Positions 1-6,679 of a stretch of DNA of 25,206 bases are shown here, piece by piece (the first letter of the stretch is position 1; every line of letters begins with the position of its first letter). The stretch spans positions 1-25,206 of the IMG/VR virus record IMGVR_UViG_3300025164_000297, one strand, 5' to 3'. The notes under the pieces are model-generated. The model was not told the origin of the DNA. It searched no databases and saw nothing but the letters and a program-made list of their open reading frames with translations. The DNA is from a virus. The position numbers and the translations under genes were made by a program.

Positions 1-99
1 CACATAACTAATTGAAATTATTAAAAAAAGTTTTCTATAGGGGGGTGCTCAATTAACTATATGTAATCATTGAATAAAGTTGAATATTGGTTGTTTTCT
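1..99. repeat. Terminal direct repeat, left copy
   Basis: Bases 1-99 are identical to bases 25108-25206. A 99-bp exact overlap at the two ends is what a de Bruijn assembler emits for a closed cycle, so the biological unit is probably a 25,107-bp circle or a circularly permuted molecule. A true short terminal repeat on a linear phage genome is the less likely alternative. Confidence 0.95.
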
Positions 100-139
100 T
101 AATAATTTCAATGACTTACAAATCCTTTCCCTTTCCGCG
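83..139 (+). repeat. Large inverted repeat, left arm (outer 57 bp)
   Basis: Bases 83-139 are the reverse complement of 460-516 with one mismatch (base 103). The symmetry continues inward less perfectly. Bases 171-186 (GCGCGCGTATAACGTA) pair perfectly with 414-429, and the T15 tract at 201-215 faces the A11 tract at 390-400. The whole dyad is about 430 bp with a loop of roughly 175 bp. It could act as an origin structure, a recombination site or a packaging-related site. Confidence 0.9.
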
Positions 140-288
140 ACGCGTTGGGCATCTGCTCTCTACTCCATAGGCGCGCGTATAACGTACGTACGGGAAACAA
201 TTTTTTTTTTTTTTTAAGAGTACGTGCGCCCGACCGACTAACAACTTCACAAACAGTTGATTCCATTGAATCTTATTAGAACAAGCTT

Positions 289-310
289 CAACCAATATTC
301 AACCAATATT
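289..310 (+). repeat. Tandem iteron-like repeat CAACCAATATT x2
   Basis: CAACCAATATT occurs twice back to back (289-299, 300-310) in the loop of the large dyad. It occurs again at 506-516 and inverted at 83-93. A second motif, ATTGAAATTATTA, is at 11-23 and 319-331, inverted at 100-112, and with one change at 486-498. Recurrence of two AT-rich motifs in both orientations resembles initiator-binding iterons. No cognate initiator is encoded here. Confidence 0.6.
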
Positions 311-407
311 TATAACTCATTGAAATTATTATCTTTTTAAGCCAAATATTAGAACTATTAGAATTATTAGATGAAACCAAAAATAAAATAAAAAAAAAAA
401 TCCTTCC

Positions 408-426
408 CGCGTATACGTTATACGCG
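408..426. repeat. Perfect CpG-rich hairpin
   Basis: An 8-bp stem (CGCGTATA / TATACGCG) closes on a 3-base loop inside the right arm of the large inverted repeat. The corresponding place in the left arm holds the self-complementary CGTACGTACG (183-192). Both arms thus keep a local dyad although the primary sequence has drifted. Confidence 0.65.
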
Positions 427-459
427 CGCCCGCTACCCTACAGAGGGCAGTCTCCAACG

Positions 460-516
460 CGCGGAAAGGGAAAGGATTTGTAAGTCATTGAAATCATTAA
501 GAAAACAACCAATATT
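460..516 (-). repeat. Large inverted repeat, right arm (outer 57 bp)
   Basis: This is the reverse complement of 83-139 with one mismatch. Near identity over 57 bp in non-coding DNA implies recent duplication with inversion, or active maintenance by recombination or function. The inner part of the arm (about 390-459) has diverged more from its partner, with small insertions and deletions, but keeps the CpG-rich core. Confidence 0.9.
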
Positions 517-521
517 TGGGA

Positions 522-556
522 TTTTGCTCTCTGTACTCTATGGAGTAGAGGGTATG
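522..556 (+). repeat. Outer inverted repeat, copy A
   Basis: This stretch begins TTTTGCTCT and contains TGTACTCTATGG. It matches the reverse complement of 25025-25058 with a few substitutions and a one-base gap. It abuts the right arm of the large dyad and includes a small hairpin at 535-548 (TACTC / GAGTA). On the circle the pair flanks the origin-like region. Confidence 0.65.
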
Positions 557-603
557 GGGTGATATTTTGGAAATGCTACATAGGGTTGAATTTATAATTT
601 AAA

Positions 604-640
604 ACCTTAAACAAAGCCCTTAAACTTGACTTTGTTTAAG
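604..640 (-). terminator. Rho-independent-like terminator of the late operon
   Basis: A perfect 12-bp stem, CCTTAAACAAAG (604-615) against CTTTGTTTAAGG (629-640), closes on a 13-base loop. Read on the minus strand it lies about 65 bp past the last gene and is followed by TTTTAAATTATAAATT, a U-rich but interrupted tail. The position is as expected for ending the single long minus-strand operon before it reaches the control region. Confidence 0.75.
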
Positions 641-676
641 GGGTATATAAAGCCCTGGGTTAAAGTATAAAGTACA

Positions 677-706
677 AAATTCACCCTATCCTTGGCCCTT
701 GAATCA
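677..706 (-). repeat. 30-bp direct repeat, copy at end of last lysis gene
   Basis: Bases 677-706 are identical to 12290-12319, and similarity continues weakly on both sides. On the minus strand this copy starts at the TGA stop of the spanin-like gene. It contains complementary CCCT and AGGG words able to form alternative small hairpins. The two copies bracket the whole distal-tail and lysis block (704-12230). Confidence 0.85.
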
Positions 707-1255
707 GGGTTTATAAACTAACTCTATTGCCCCTTTTCCTTCTTTTGGGTTTATCTCTCCGTATACGCCAAGATGGATGGAACCTACCCTTACAAACTGC
801 CATCTTGCAAAGACATCTATTTGCTGATTTGACCCAACCCTCACCCCTATCTCTTGTTTGTTTTCAAAGGCAAAAAGGCTTGGTTTGGTTGGCTTAGTCA
901 ATATAGTAGTGGCACCAGTGTTAGTATCTATTATTGAAATTGCCTCTATACTTGTGCCTTCAGGGCAAGGAGTAACTGCTGTGGCTGTGATTTCCTTAGT
1001 ATCATCTTGCTTTATCTCTTCAGGAATGGCCTTTATGACTTTGATTACATCTTTCTTTTTCAGAGTAACCACTTTCTTTATAGGAATATCAACCCTTTCT
1101 ATGGTATCAGTTTTCTTAATTGGTGGTTGAATTGTGAAATGAGTGGGGTCTGGGATTGGCTCTGGGATATACCATTGCCATATAGCTGAACATATAGCAA
1201 GAATGATTAGAACTATGACTATAAAAGCAAATGCATCATATCTTTTTGGTGTCAT
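704..1255 (-). CDS. Membrane-anchored spanin-like lysis protein (tentative)
   Basis: The product has 183 residues. An N-terminal membrane segment (about residues 8-28, FAFIVIVLIILAICSAIWQW) is followed by a proline/lysine-rich extended stretch and a C-terminal compact segment with FARWQFVRVGSIHLGVYGEI. The frame can be extended upstream to a TTG at 1285. ATG at 1255 is preferred because AGAGG lies six bases before it. It overlaps the holin-like gene and is the last gene of the operon. Type II membrane topology and position suggest an inner-membrane spanin, but no Rz1-like lipoprotein is embedded or adjacent and no family is recognised. It could instead be an unrelated membrane protein. Confidence 0.6.
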   Translation of the reverse strand: MTPKRYDAFAFIVIVLIILAICSAIWQWYIPEPIPDPTHFTIQPPIKKTDTIERVDIPIKKVVTLKKKDVIKVIKAIPEEIKQDDTKEITATAVTPCPEGTSIEAISIIDTNTGATTILTKPTKPSLFAFENKQEIGVRVGSNQQIDVFARWQFVRVGSIHLGVYGEINPKEGKGAIELVYKP

Positions 1256-1484
1256 CAACTGCCTCTTTGCCTTTGAATGCTCCAACTATGATATCCCCTC
1301 GGTTCACACCATATAAAGCAATCAAAAGGCCAACCACTTGTATAGGTATATCAGGGATGACTTCTGTTTTCCATGTTATATATGAACCCCACATAATATA
1401 AAATCCAATCAATGCTAATGTTACCAACCTTGTCATTGATAGATTGTGACGCTCATCCTCCAAAAACTCAATTATACGCTTCAT
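1236..1484 (-). CDS. Holin-like small membrane protein
   Basis: The product has 82 residues: a charged N-terminus, two predicted membrane segments (about 19-37 and 45-61) and a charged, lysine-rich tail. This is the size and topology of two-span phage holins, which permeabilise the inner membrane and release the endolysin. Its ATG at 1484 overlaps the endopeptidase TGA (TGATG) and has GGAGG six bases upstream, so translational coupling is likely. A TTG at 1499 in the same frame is less likely as start. The assignment rests on topology and the endolysin neighbour, not on a recognised holin family. Confidence 0.65.
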   Translation of the reverse strand: MKRIIEFLEDERHNLSMTRLVTLALIGFYIMWGSYITWKTEVIPDIPIQVVGLLIALYGVNRGDIIVGAFKGKEAVDDTKKI

Positions 1485-1954
1485 CAGTAACCTCCACAAT
1501 ACTGGAAGTGCATGGGGTCACCAAAATCTCCACCCCAAATGAATCCAAAATCTCTGAATATAGCAACTATCTCTGGATTCATGTCACCTTTGGTGCCCAT
1601 CTGATTAGTATCTATATTCAAATCAATGGCTATGCCCCAAGCATGAGTACTGAGTTTACTGGATGACCGCTTCACCCTAAAATTATAGCAGCCACCAAAA
1701 GTCTTGATTAGATGGGCAAAGCCTCTTGCCTCTATAGTTTTAAATACCCCTATAAATGTGTCAGCCAAGGCTTTATGGCATCTCATTTTGGTGGTATGCA
1801 TAGGCATCCAACTTAGTTGTATGGGGAAAGGCAATTGTATAGTAGTTACGAATGTGGCCTCTTCAGCAGGGGTGAGGATTCCATCTATGGCCATGAATGG
1901 TATATTGCCAAAGGTCTTGATTATTTCTGGGAGTCCAGTTGGTCTTTTAACCAT
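1484..1954 (-). CDS. Endolysin, peptidase M15 family (D-Ala/L-Ala-D-Glu carboxypeptidase type)
   Basis: The product has 156 residues and is predicted to be a zinc peptidase that cuts the peptide stem of peptidoglycan at lysis. The M15 signature is clear. STHAWGIAIDLN at 102-113 gives the zinc ligands H104 and D111. WGGDFGDPMHFQ at 140-151 gives the catalytic acid (probably D146) and third ligand H149. There is no signal peptide or membrane segment, so release should depend on the holin encoded next. ATG at 1954 follows GGGGTGATAAT, a usable ribosome site. Family assignment is firm; the exact bond cut (VanY-like or CwlK/Ply500-like) is not determined. Confidence 0.92.
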   Translation of the reverse strand: MVKRPTGLPEIIKTFGNIPFMAIDGILTPAEEATFVTTIQLPFPIQLSWMPMHTTKMRCHKALADTFIGVFKTIEARGFAHLIKTFGGCYNFRVKRSSSKLSTHAWGIAIDLNIDTNQMGTKGDMNPEIVAIFRDFGFIWGGDFGDPMHFQYCGGY

Positions 1955-1958
1955 ATTA

Positions 1959-2306
1959 TCACCCCTTTATTTTGATAATGGAATGCAAAGACTGTATAAA
2001 CTCAACTATTTTCCATATTGATAGAATAAATGCCACAATCAAGGCAATGCTAACTCCTGTGACTATCCTATCAAAGCGTTTAGAATATGTATTTAATCTG
2101 TCTAATAAAGGGTGGTGTTCTTCTATGATGGCAATCTTTTCCAGGATAGGTGCTACTTCAGCATGGCAAATTTCAGCACGTCTTTCACGAAGGTGCTCAA
2201 GCTTTTCCTTTGTCTCTGATATGTCCACTTTGACAGAATCAACAGTGGCCTTCATTTCCCCTATTGTCTGCATGAGATTAGCAAATTGTTCTGAAGACAT
2301 TTCCAT
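1959..2306 (-). CDS. Coiled-coil protein with C-terminal membrane anchor, XhlA-like topology
   Basis: The product has 115 residues. A charged heptad-rich helix covers about residues 5-75 and a single membrane segment about 81-103 (IVTGVSIALIVAFILSIWKI), with a short basic tail. The order (coiled coil, then C-terminal anchor) is that of XhlA-type haemolysin-like proteins, which assist holins in some phages. It sits directly upstream of the endolysin, which fits a lysis accessory role. No specific motif proves this. The start ATG at 2306 lies immediately after the upstream stop; a second ATG two codons on is possible. Confidence 0.6.
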   Translation of the reverse strand: MEMSSEQFANLMQTIGEMKATVDSVKVDISETKEKLEHLRERRAEICHAEVAPILEKIAIIEEHHPLLDRLNTYSKRFDRIVTGVSIALIVAFILSIWKIVEFIQSLHSIIKIKG

Positions 2307-2588
2307 TTAGACCATGTCTCCTTGAATTTTACCAATAAGTATTAGCTTGGCATATAGTAATTTCCCAATATTATCATATATACTCAATGCAGGGTCAATC
2401 ATAGCAGTAGCAAGCTCAATAAAATCAGCTCCTGAAAAAGTATGGGTTGCTTCCCCAACAATAATATTTAAAGTTCCGTCCCAAAAACTCTCATTCCACC
2501 TAACAGCAATGCTTTGTGTGAATCTATTTATATGAACATCAAAAATTTCATATCTCATATTAGCAGTCTTTAGTGATTGAATTGGCAT
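2307..2588 (-). CDS. Small hypothetical virion or lysis-region protein
   Basis: The product has 93 residues, is soluble, and is not recognised. It starts MPIQSLKTANMRYEIFDV and has a beta-rich middle (WDGTLNIIVGEATHTFSGADF) and a helical end. GGAGG five bases before the ATG gives a strong ribosome site, and the gene abuts its neighbours on both sides, so it is translated as part of the late operon. It sits between presumed appendage proteins and the lysis genes and could belong to either. Confidence 0.75.
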   Translation of the reverse strand: MPIQSLKTANMRYEIFDVHINRFTQSIAVRWNESFWDGTLNIIVGEATHTFSGADFIELATAMIDPALSIYDNIGKLLYAKLILIGKIQGDMV

Positions 2589-3212
2589 TTAATCCTCCTT
2601 TGTAAACCCATAAGCAACAGCATCAAACCTATCCAATCCCACGCTTAGATTATCTTTGATGATAAACTCAACCCTATCCTGAGTGCCTTTCCCCAACTTT
2701 AACCCATAAGGCATTATATTTGTGAAGTCAAATACAGGGCAATAAGCCTCACTTGTTCCAACTACATTCACCCCTCTAAAGGCATCAGCACCAGTACCAA
2801 ATGATGGATTGAATAGACAAACTTGTACTAAATCAAAATTAGACTTAATTGCTGGGTGTAATGCCACTTCTCTTGTTGGAGTTACCCATCTAAATAAGCA
2901 TCCATTAGTCAAACTGGTTAAATTCCCAAATGTATTAAAGTTGGCTGCTGCATCAGCCAAAGTAAACATAATGCCTTTTACATAAATGTCTTCATCACTA
3001 TTTGCTTTGATTGAGAATGTCTGGTTTGTTGTTGCACCGTTCACTCTCATATCAGTTGTTATTCCAAGCCCATCCATAGATAGGTGTGACCTGAATGGGA
3101 ATATTTGTGAATTCTCCTCTGGAGGAGCAGATGACAAGGTTATATGCAAAGCTCCCAGTTTACTAACCTTGGCCAGATAATCATTGACCCCTTTCAATAA
3201 AAACTTAATCAT
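2589..3212 (-). CDS. Putative virion appendage protein
   Basis: The product has 207 residues and is predicted mostly beta, without membrane segments. The middle (NQTFSIKANSDEDIYVKGIM) and C-terminal part resemble the jelly-roll style of small phage structural proteins, but no family is recognised. The gene follows the 185-residue gene by three bases and is co-oriented with the tail-fibre cluster. A tail appendage or capsid-decorating role is inferred from position and predicted fold only. Confidence 0.6.
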   Translation of the reverse strand: MIKFLLKGVNDYLAKVSKLGALHITLSSAPPEENSQIFPFRSHLSMDGLGITTDMRVNGATTNQTFSIKANSDEDIYVKGIMFTLADAAANFNTFGNLTSLTNGCLFRWVTPTREVALHPAIKSNFDLVQVCLFNPSFGTGADAFRGVNVVGTSEAYCPVFDFTNIMPYGLKLGKGTQDRVEFIIKDNLSVGLDRFDAVAYGFTKED

Positions 3213-3215
3213 TTG

Positions 3216-3773
3216 TTAATCCTCATGTTCCCAAGGCTCTTCCCCATGAATCATCATAGTAAGGGCTATTTGCGGAGTTCCTGAATCAGCATCAAATCTG
3301 ATGGCCATTTTTGTCTGAGGTGCAAGAATCATCACACCCTCTTCCCCCATCATGTCAAGTAAATTGTCTGCTGGAACTCTCTTCCATATTACCTCAGTTG
3401 CTGTACCTGTCAATGTTATTCCATTTGACATATAGGCTAATACAGATTGAATCTTGCCTGAGTCTGTTCTAAATTGATTAATGGATTTGGCTACACCACC
3501 TGAAGCATAGATACGGCCAGTTTCAATCACCATAAGTCCAGCTATAGCTGAAGATAGGAATATCCCATGTATTTCCAAATCTACATCTGATGTATTTTCA
3601 AGATAAAAAATGACATGGTCAGCTGCATCTGCTGCTGTTATCACTCCCCCAAGTGACCACCCTATTCCACCCTTCACACATGCATGGAATAAGGGTTCGT
3701 TGATGGCCACGACATTCGCAAAGCCTCCAGGCTTCACTTTCATGGCTCTTCCGTTTGCATCATTTACTACCAT
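3216..3773 (-). CDS. Putative virion-associated protein
   Basis: The product has 185 residues, is beta-rich, and has no membrane segment. GGAGG precedes the ATG with a spacing of about eight bases, so expression should be good. Its centre (HVIFYLENTSDVDLEIHGIF) reads like a beta-sandwich face, and the neighbouring 207-residue protein has a similar NSDEDIYVKGIM stretch. The two may be distant paralogues forming one appendage. I do not recognise a family. Confidence 0.6.
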   Translation of the reverse strand: MVVNDANGRAMKVKPGGFANVVAINEPLFHACVKGGIGWSLGGVITAADAADHVIFYLENTSDVDLEIHGIFLSSAIAGLMVIETGRIYASGGVAKSINQFRTDSGKIQSVLAYMSNGITLTGTATEVIWKRVPADNLLDMMGEEGVMILAPQTKMAIRFDADSGTPQIALTMMIHGEEPWEHED

Positions 3774-3775
3774 AA

Positions 3776-4141
3776 TTAAACCTCCTCATCTGTAATTACG
3801 GCCAAGTGTATATTAACACTTTTCAACTCAAAAAGTATCTCTTCCAAAATGTTTTCAATCTTGCTAAGCGGATATGTAGTATCAAATATAGTATCTACAA
3901 AGATTTGAAGCCTATCTGTATCATTCATTCCTGTTAAATCAAGGGCTGCTAAATCAAGAATATTCCCATGAATAGTTACCAAAGGTGCAGAATTAAATAC
4001 ATACATCTGCTGGCCTTTGGTAACATTGGTTATAAGTAAAATCTGTTCCAACTTTAAAGGCTTTACATCAAGGATTGATAAGGTTTTGGCTGTAACATCA
4101 AAATCATAACTACCTATGTTTGTCCCTATCAATTGCTTCAA
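3776..4141 (-). CDS. Hypothetical appendage-cluster protein with TTG start
   Basis: The product has 121 residues, is soluble, and is not recognised. It has a beta-rich first half and a helical acidic second half (KIENILEEILFELKSV). No ATG is available near the N-terminus. TTG at 4141 is supported by GGGAGG placed six bases upstream, overlapping the end of the preceding gene. This looks like a genuine TTG initiation. Its place among fibre genes suggests a virion role. Confidence 0.7.
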   Translation of the reverse strand: MKQLIGTNIGSYDFDVTAKTLSILDVKPLKLEQILLITNVTKGQQMYVFNSAPLVTIHGNILDLAALDLTGMNDTDRLQIFVDTIFDTTYPLSKIENILEEILFELKSVNIHLAVITDEEV

Positions 4142-4143
4142 AA

Positions 4144-4332
4144 CTAACCTCCCAAGGCTATGGCCATGGCTATAGCATTACCAGAGGGTGGTGTTGCCCA
4201 AACCTTATCCCCTCTCAAAAACTTATTAACATCAGCAGCACCAGCACCAAGGGTTGCTGGGTCAACAAAATCTCCTGATGGAACTTCTTGGACAACACCA
4301 GCTATAATACACAATGGCTTTTCAATGGCCAT
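4144..4332 (-). CDS. Short tail-fibre-like protein
   Basis: The product has 62 residues. The segment NKFLRGDKVWATPPSG closely resembles the FLRGDGTWxxP motif that recurs in the shafts of phage tail fibres. Standing alone it is much shorter than a normal fibre, so it is either a small fibre subunit or a remnant of one. AGGTGATTT before the ATG supports translation, and its stop region supplies the ribosome site of the next gene. Confidence 0.65.
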   Translation of the reverse strand: MAIEKPLCIIAGVVQEVPSGDFVDPATLGAGAADVNKFLRGDKVWATPPSGNAIAMAIALGG

Positions 4333-4339
4333 AAATCAC

Positions 4340-4855
4340 CTATGCAAGCACTATTGGTTGTGCTGCCTCAAAACTTACCTCTGTAGCAGAGATAGAACGG
4401 CCAACCCTTTGAACTATATTCCCAGCAGCTGAAGGTGCTGTTGCAGTACCAGCCCCAGGAGTTACTGCTGACAAGAAGTAAGTTGCCCCAGGAGTCAAGC
4501 CAGACAACTGGTTATTCTTGCCTTCAAAGTACACAGCAGCATTAGCAGGTGAGGTTACAGCAGCAAGCACAAAGCCATGTGCCTCTTTACCTATAGAAGA
4601 GCCATCAGCTTTTCTTACCTTGGCAGTGCCAGTATCATCCCAGATATTGACATAGTCACCAGCCGCAAGATTTTCAGATGTGGGAATATCCTTTGTATCT
4701 GGGCCTATGCCTGTTGGCATCATAGACTGGGCCAATAAGCCTGCTGCGTCCAATGCCACAAGCTTTCCAGCATCTCCAGCACCAGCACTTGATTGAATTG
4801 CTGCCTGTTCTGTGAGTGTACCACCTGAATTCTTAATATACTTGTCTCCAGCCAT
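4340..4855 (-). CDS. Tail-fibre or head-decoration-like structural protein
   Basis: The product has 171 residues. The N-terminal part (GAGDAGKLVALDAAGLLAQS) is of the repeat type common at the start of phage fibre proteins. The C-terminal part (LSGLTPGATYFLSAVTPGAG) matches a small beta domain found in many phage structural proteins. AGGAGG with good spacing precedes the ATG. It lies between two other fibre-like genes. Fibre component is the best guess; capsid decoration cannot be excluded. Confidence 0.7.
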   Translation of the reverse strand: MAGDKYIKNSGGTLTEQAAIQSSAGAGDAGKLVALDAAGLLAQSMMPTGIGPDTKDIPTSENLAAGDYVNIWDDTGTAKVRKADGSSIGKEAHGFVLAAVTSPANAAVYFEGKNNQLSGLTPGATYFLSAVTPGAGTATAPSAAGNIVQRVGRSISATEVSFEAAQPIVLA

Positions 4856-4882
4856 TTTACTACCTCCTATGAGTTTTAATAC

Positions 4883-5467
4883 CTATAAAATTATAGGTTT
4901 GTCAATATCAATCATCATGCTTGTTGTAGATAAAGGCCAGCCAACTACCAAGGCAAACCCTGATGCTGGCATATCTTGAACTAAGGTTCCATTTGGCCCG
5001 ATAAATATCATTTTGGCCAAATCCCAATTCCAAGATGGTTCCACCATAACCCCATAGGTTTGAATATCTACATTAGCATCCAATATAGCTGAGCCTTTAG
5101 TTACTCCCAAAACCTTATTAGCATGAGCAACTATTGTATTATCAGCATAGTATGCTTTCCCATTTGAACCTATTGTCACCCCTCTGTTGCCACCAAGAAT
5201 TTCACCAGCAACTTTAGTCACTGAGTCAGACACAGTAGTTTCTCCAGCAACTCCTTGTGGGCCTTGAACTCCAACTACTACAGGCACTTGAATAGCATCA
5301 TCCACAGATATATTGACCCCTGTGGTATTCACCACTACAGGGATAGGTTCAGGGGTAGTCACCACTACAGGGATAGTGGGAACCATCACAGTAACAATTT
5401 GGTTTACTAAGGGTTCAACTACCACATTAACTATATTATCAACATTAATAACTACAATTTCATCCAT
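4883..5467 (-). CDS. Tail-fibre-like protein with valine-rich repeats and collagen-like segment
   Basis: The product has 194 residues. The first 65 are strikingly rich in valine, with repeated IPVVV units. At DNA level an 18-bp sequence is repeated 30 bp apart (5329-5346 and 5359-5376). A short collagen-like GPQGVAG follows. The C-terminal 110 residues form a predicted beta domain (ANKVLGVTKGSAI; GFALVVGWPL). Collagen-like turns and repeats are frequent in trimeric phage fibres. Function as a host-contact fibre is inferred. Confidence 0.7.
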   Translation of the reverse strand: MDEIVVINVDNIVNVVVEPLVNQIVTVMVPTIPVVVTTPEPIPVVVNTTGVNISVDDAIQVPVVVGVQGPQGVAGETTVSDSVTKVAGEILGGNRGVTIGSNGKAYYADNTIVAHANKVLGVTKGSAILDANVDIQTYGVMVEPSWNWDLAKMIFIGPNGTLVQDMPASGFALVVGWPLSTTSMMIDIDKPIIL

Positions 5468-5935
5468 TTACTTTGTAACCTCTGGGTCAACAAATAATTT
5501 GCCTTCAAGAATTCTTGTTACCACTTCTGGGGCACTTCCTGTATATATCTCTATATCATAAACATATGTACTTGCTGCATCCTTGCCTGATTTACCTGTT
5601 ACTATGGCAGCAGAATCAACTGAAGATAACCCTATGCTGACTATACCATTAGTTGGTGGGCTTAATATTGTGCAAACAAATGTTTTTGTTATTTCTGTGG
5701 ATGCATGTAATTTGCGGATTTGACCCCTTGCTGAATATCCTGTCAAATCCATAGGAGTTATATTATCAGATTGTTTGATGGATATGGTAAAGCTCCAAGT
5801 TGAGCCTTGCTTCCCTGTTAAATCCACAGTCCCATCAGTATTGCTTACAGCAGAGATATTCATAATTTCAACTCCCCAATTGGCCATAACATAGTCTATA
5901 TCAACATAATCAGCATCACAATATAATGTAATCAT
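5468..5935 (-). CDS. Putative baseplate/appendage protein, BppU-N-like
   Basis: The product has 155 residues. The segment GKQGSTWSFTISIK followed by MDLTGYSARGQIR is the pattern of the N-terminal beta domain of upper-baseplate (BppU-like) and related tail proteins that attach receptor-binding parts. ATG at 5935 is preferred over an in-frame TTG at 5947. GGGTG lies a few bases before the ATG, and the TTG would overlap the preceding gene without a ribosome site. A structural role in the adhesion device is likely. Confidence 0.7.
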   Translation of the reverse strand: MITLYCDADYVDIDYVMANWGVEIMNISAVSNTDGTVDLTGKQGSTWSFTISIKQSDNITPMDLTGYSARGQIRKLHASTEITKTFVCTILSPPTNGIVSIGLSSVDSAAIVTGKSGKDAASTYVYDIEIYTGSAPEVVTRILEGKLFVDPEVTK

Positions 5936-5937
5936 AA

Positions 5938-6618
5938 TTACACCCAAAAATCTGGTGCTTTTTGCTTTGTAGGGATATTTGTGCTTTGGTAGTGAATATC
6001 TACAAAATGCAAGAATGGTGCCACTCCAGTGGTATTAGCAGAAAGAAAAATGCGAGTCAACAGCAAGCCATCCACTTCTATGTTATCAGTATCTATCTGC
6101 ACGCCACTTGGAGTTGATGCTGAGAATTGTACTTCTGCTATCATATGTTGCAATGCAATATTTGGGGATGCTTGTAATATTGTAGTTGTAATAGGAGCAC
6201 TAAAGGCTGCTTGATTATGACCTTTTGCATAAGATACTTCAAAGCCCCAAGTTACATTTCCAACAACAGGAACTTTGTGAGACCAATGAGTGTGAATATA
6301 AATATCTGTTCCTGGAGCATAGTCATGGGGCAAATGGAACTCAACAAAAACTTCATCACTAATATCAAATGCATATTGCTTAATATTGCCTATGTAAGCA
6401 TTAAGATTTGGGGTATTTGGGCCACCTTCTTCTTTCCCAATGGCACCAAGCAAATCTTGCCAGCCAAAAGAGGGAGTGCCAAGAGAATCAACTTTTAACC
6501 CCTTGCCTTTGGTTTTTGGAACCTTTAAGTCAACACCATCTCGCAAGTCTGTAAAATTAATATCCATCTCACTATGGGTGAGAGCAGCACCTTTGATTGA
6601 CCGTATAGTTATTGACAT
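5938..6618 (-). CDS. Putative tail-fibre protein with jelly-roll-like C-terminus
   Basis: The product has 226 residues. Its start (IRSIKGAALTHSEMDINFTDL) matches the KGxxLTxxEMDxNFxxL motif often found at the virion-bound end of tail fibres. The rest (VEFHLPHDYAPGTDIYIHTH) looks like a compact beta sandwich. AAGGAG precedes the ATG. It is the first gene after the internal promoter and palindromic leader, so it may head a separate transcript for the appendage and lysis genes. Confidence 0.75.
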   Translation of the reverse strand: MSITIRSIKGAALTHSEMDINFTDLRDGVDLKVPKTKGKGLKVDSLGTPSFGWQDLLGAIGKEEGGPNTPNLNAYIGNIKQYAFDISDEVFVEFHLPHDYAPGTDIYIHTHWSHKVPVVGNVTWGFEVSYAKGHNQAAFSAPITTTILQASPNIALQHMIAEVQFSASTPSGVQIDTDNIEVDGLLLTRIFLSANTTGVAPFLHFVDIHYQSTNIPTKQKAPDFWV

Positions 6619-6639
6619 AAATCACACTCCTTCAAGGAT

Positions 6640-6659
6640 TATATTCATATATGAATATA
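6640..6659. promoter_or_regulatory. 20-bp perfect palindrome in the leader of the appendage genes
   Basis: TATATTCATATATGAATATA is perfectly self-complementary and lies between the putative -10 box and the ribosome site of the gene at 5938-6618. On the minus strand it would be roughly +14 to +33 of the transcript. It could be a repressor operator or an mRNA hairpin. It lacks a following T-run, so it is not a typical terminator. Confidence 0.6.
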
Positions 6660-6679
6660 TGTGAAAAGTAAAGATAAAT

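Larger units (their letters stand above)
1..703. other. Gene-free intergenic control region, putative replication origin
   Basis: No credible coding frame exists on either strand. With 24933-25107 it forms one region of about 880 bp on the circle. It holds a large inverted repeat, a T15 tract (201-215), an A11 tract (390-400), clusters of CpG-rich palindromic words (136-236 and 408-463), repeated AT-rich motifs and, at its gene-proximal end, the operon terminator. Iteron-like repeats, AT-rich stretches and dyads together are typical of replication origins in plasmids and phages. That role is inferred here, since no Rep gene or known initiator box is visible. Confidence 0.6.

Noticed and set aside
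289-331. CRISPR-like array in the control region
   Set aside because: Repeats are 11-13 bp, in both orientations and without regular spacers; they fit iterons, not CRISPR.
83-516. Insertion sequence with terminal inverted repeats
   Set aside because: There is no transposase frame between the arms, and the arms continue inward as one long dyad instead of ending at a boundary with a target duplication.
1-703. tRNA or other structured RNA gene
   Set aside because: No cloverleaf, T-loop or anticodon arm could be recognised; the dyads are explained by the large inverted repeat.
858-1130. Plus-strand open frames, e.g. 858-1130, 13458-13844, 15375-15905
   Set aside because: They lie opposite well-supported minus-strand genes, have no ribosome sites and read like reverse translations of those genes. 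No plus-strand gene is supported anywhere.
1236-5947. Longer starts using TTG or GTG at 1285, 1499, 5947 (and likewise 17590, 18739)
   Set aside because: In each case an ATG a few codons downstream has the ribosome site at better distance; only the TTG at 4141 is accepted because it has a strong site and no ATG alternative.
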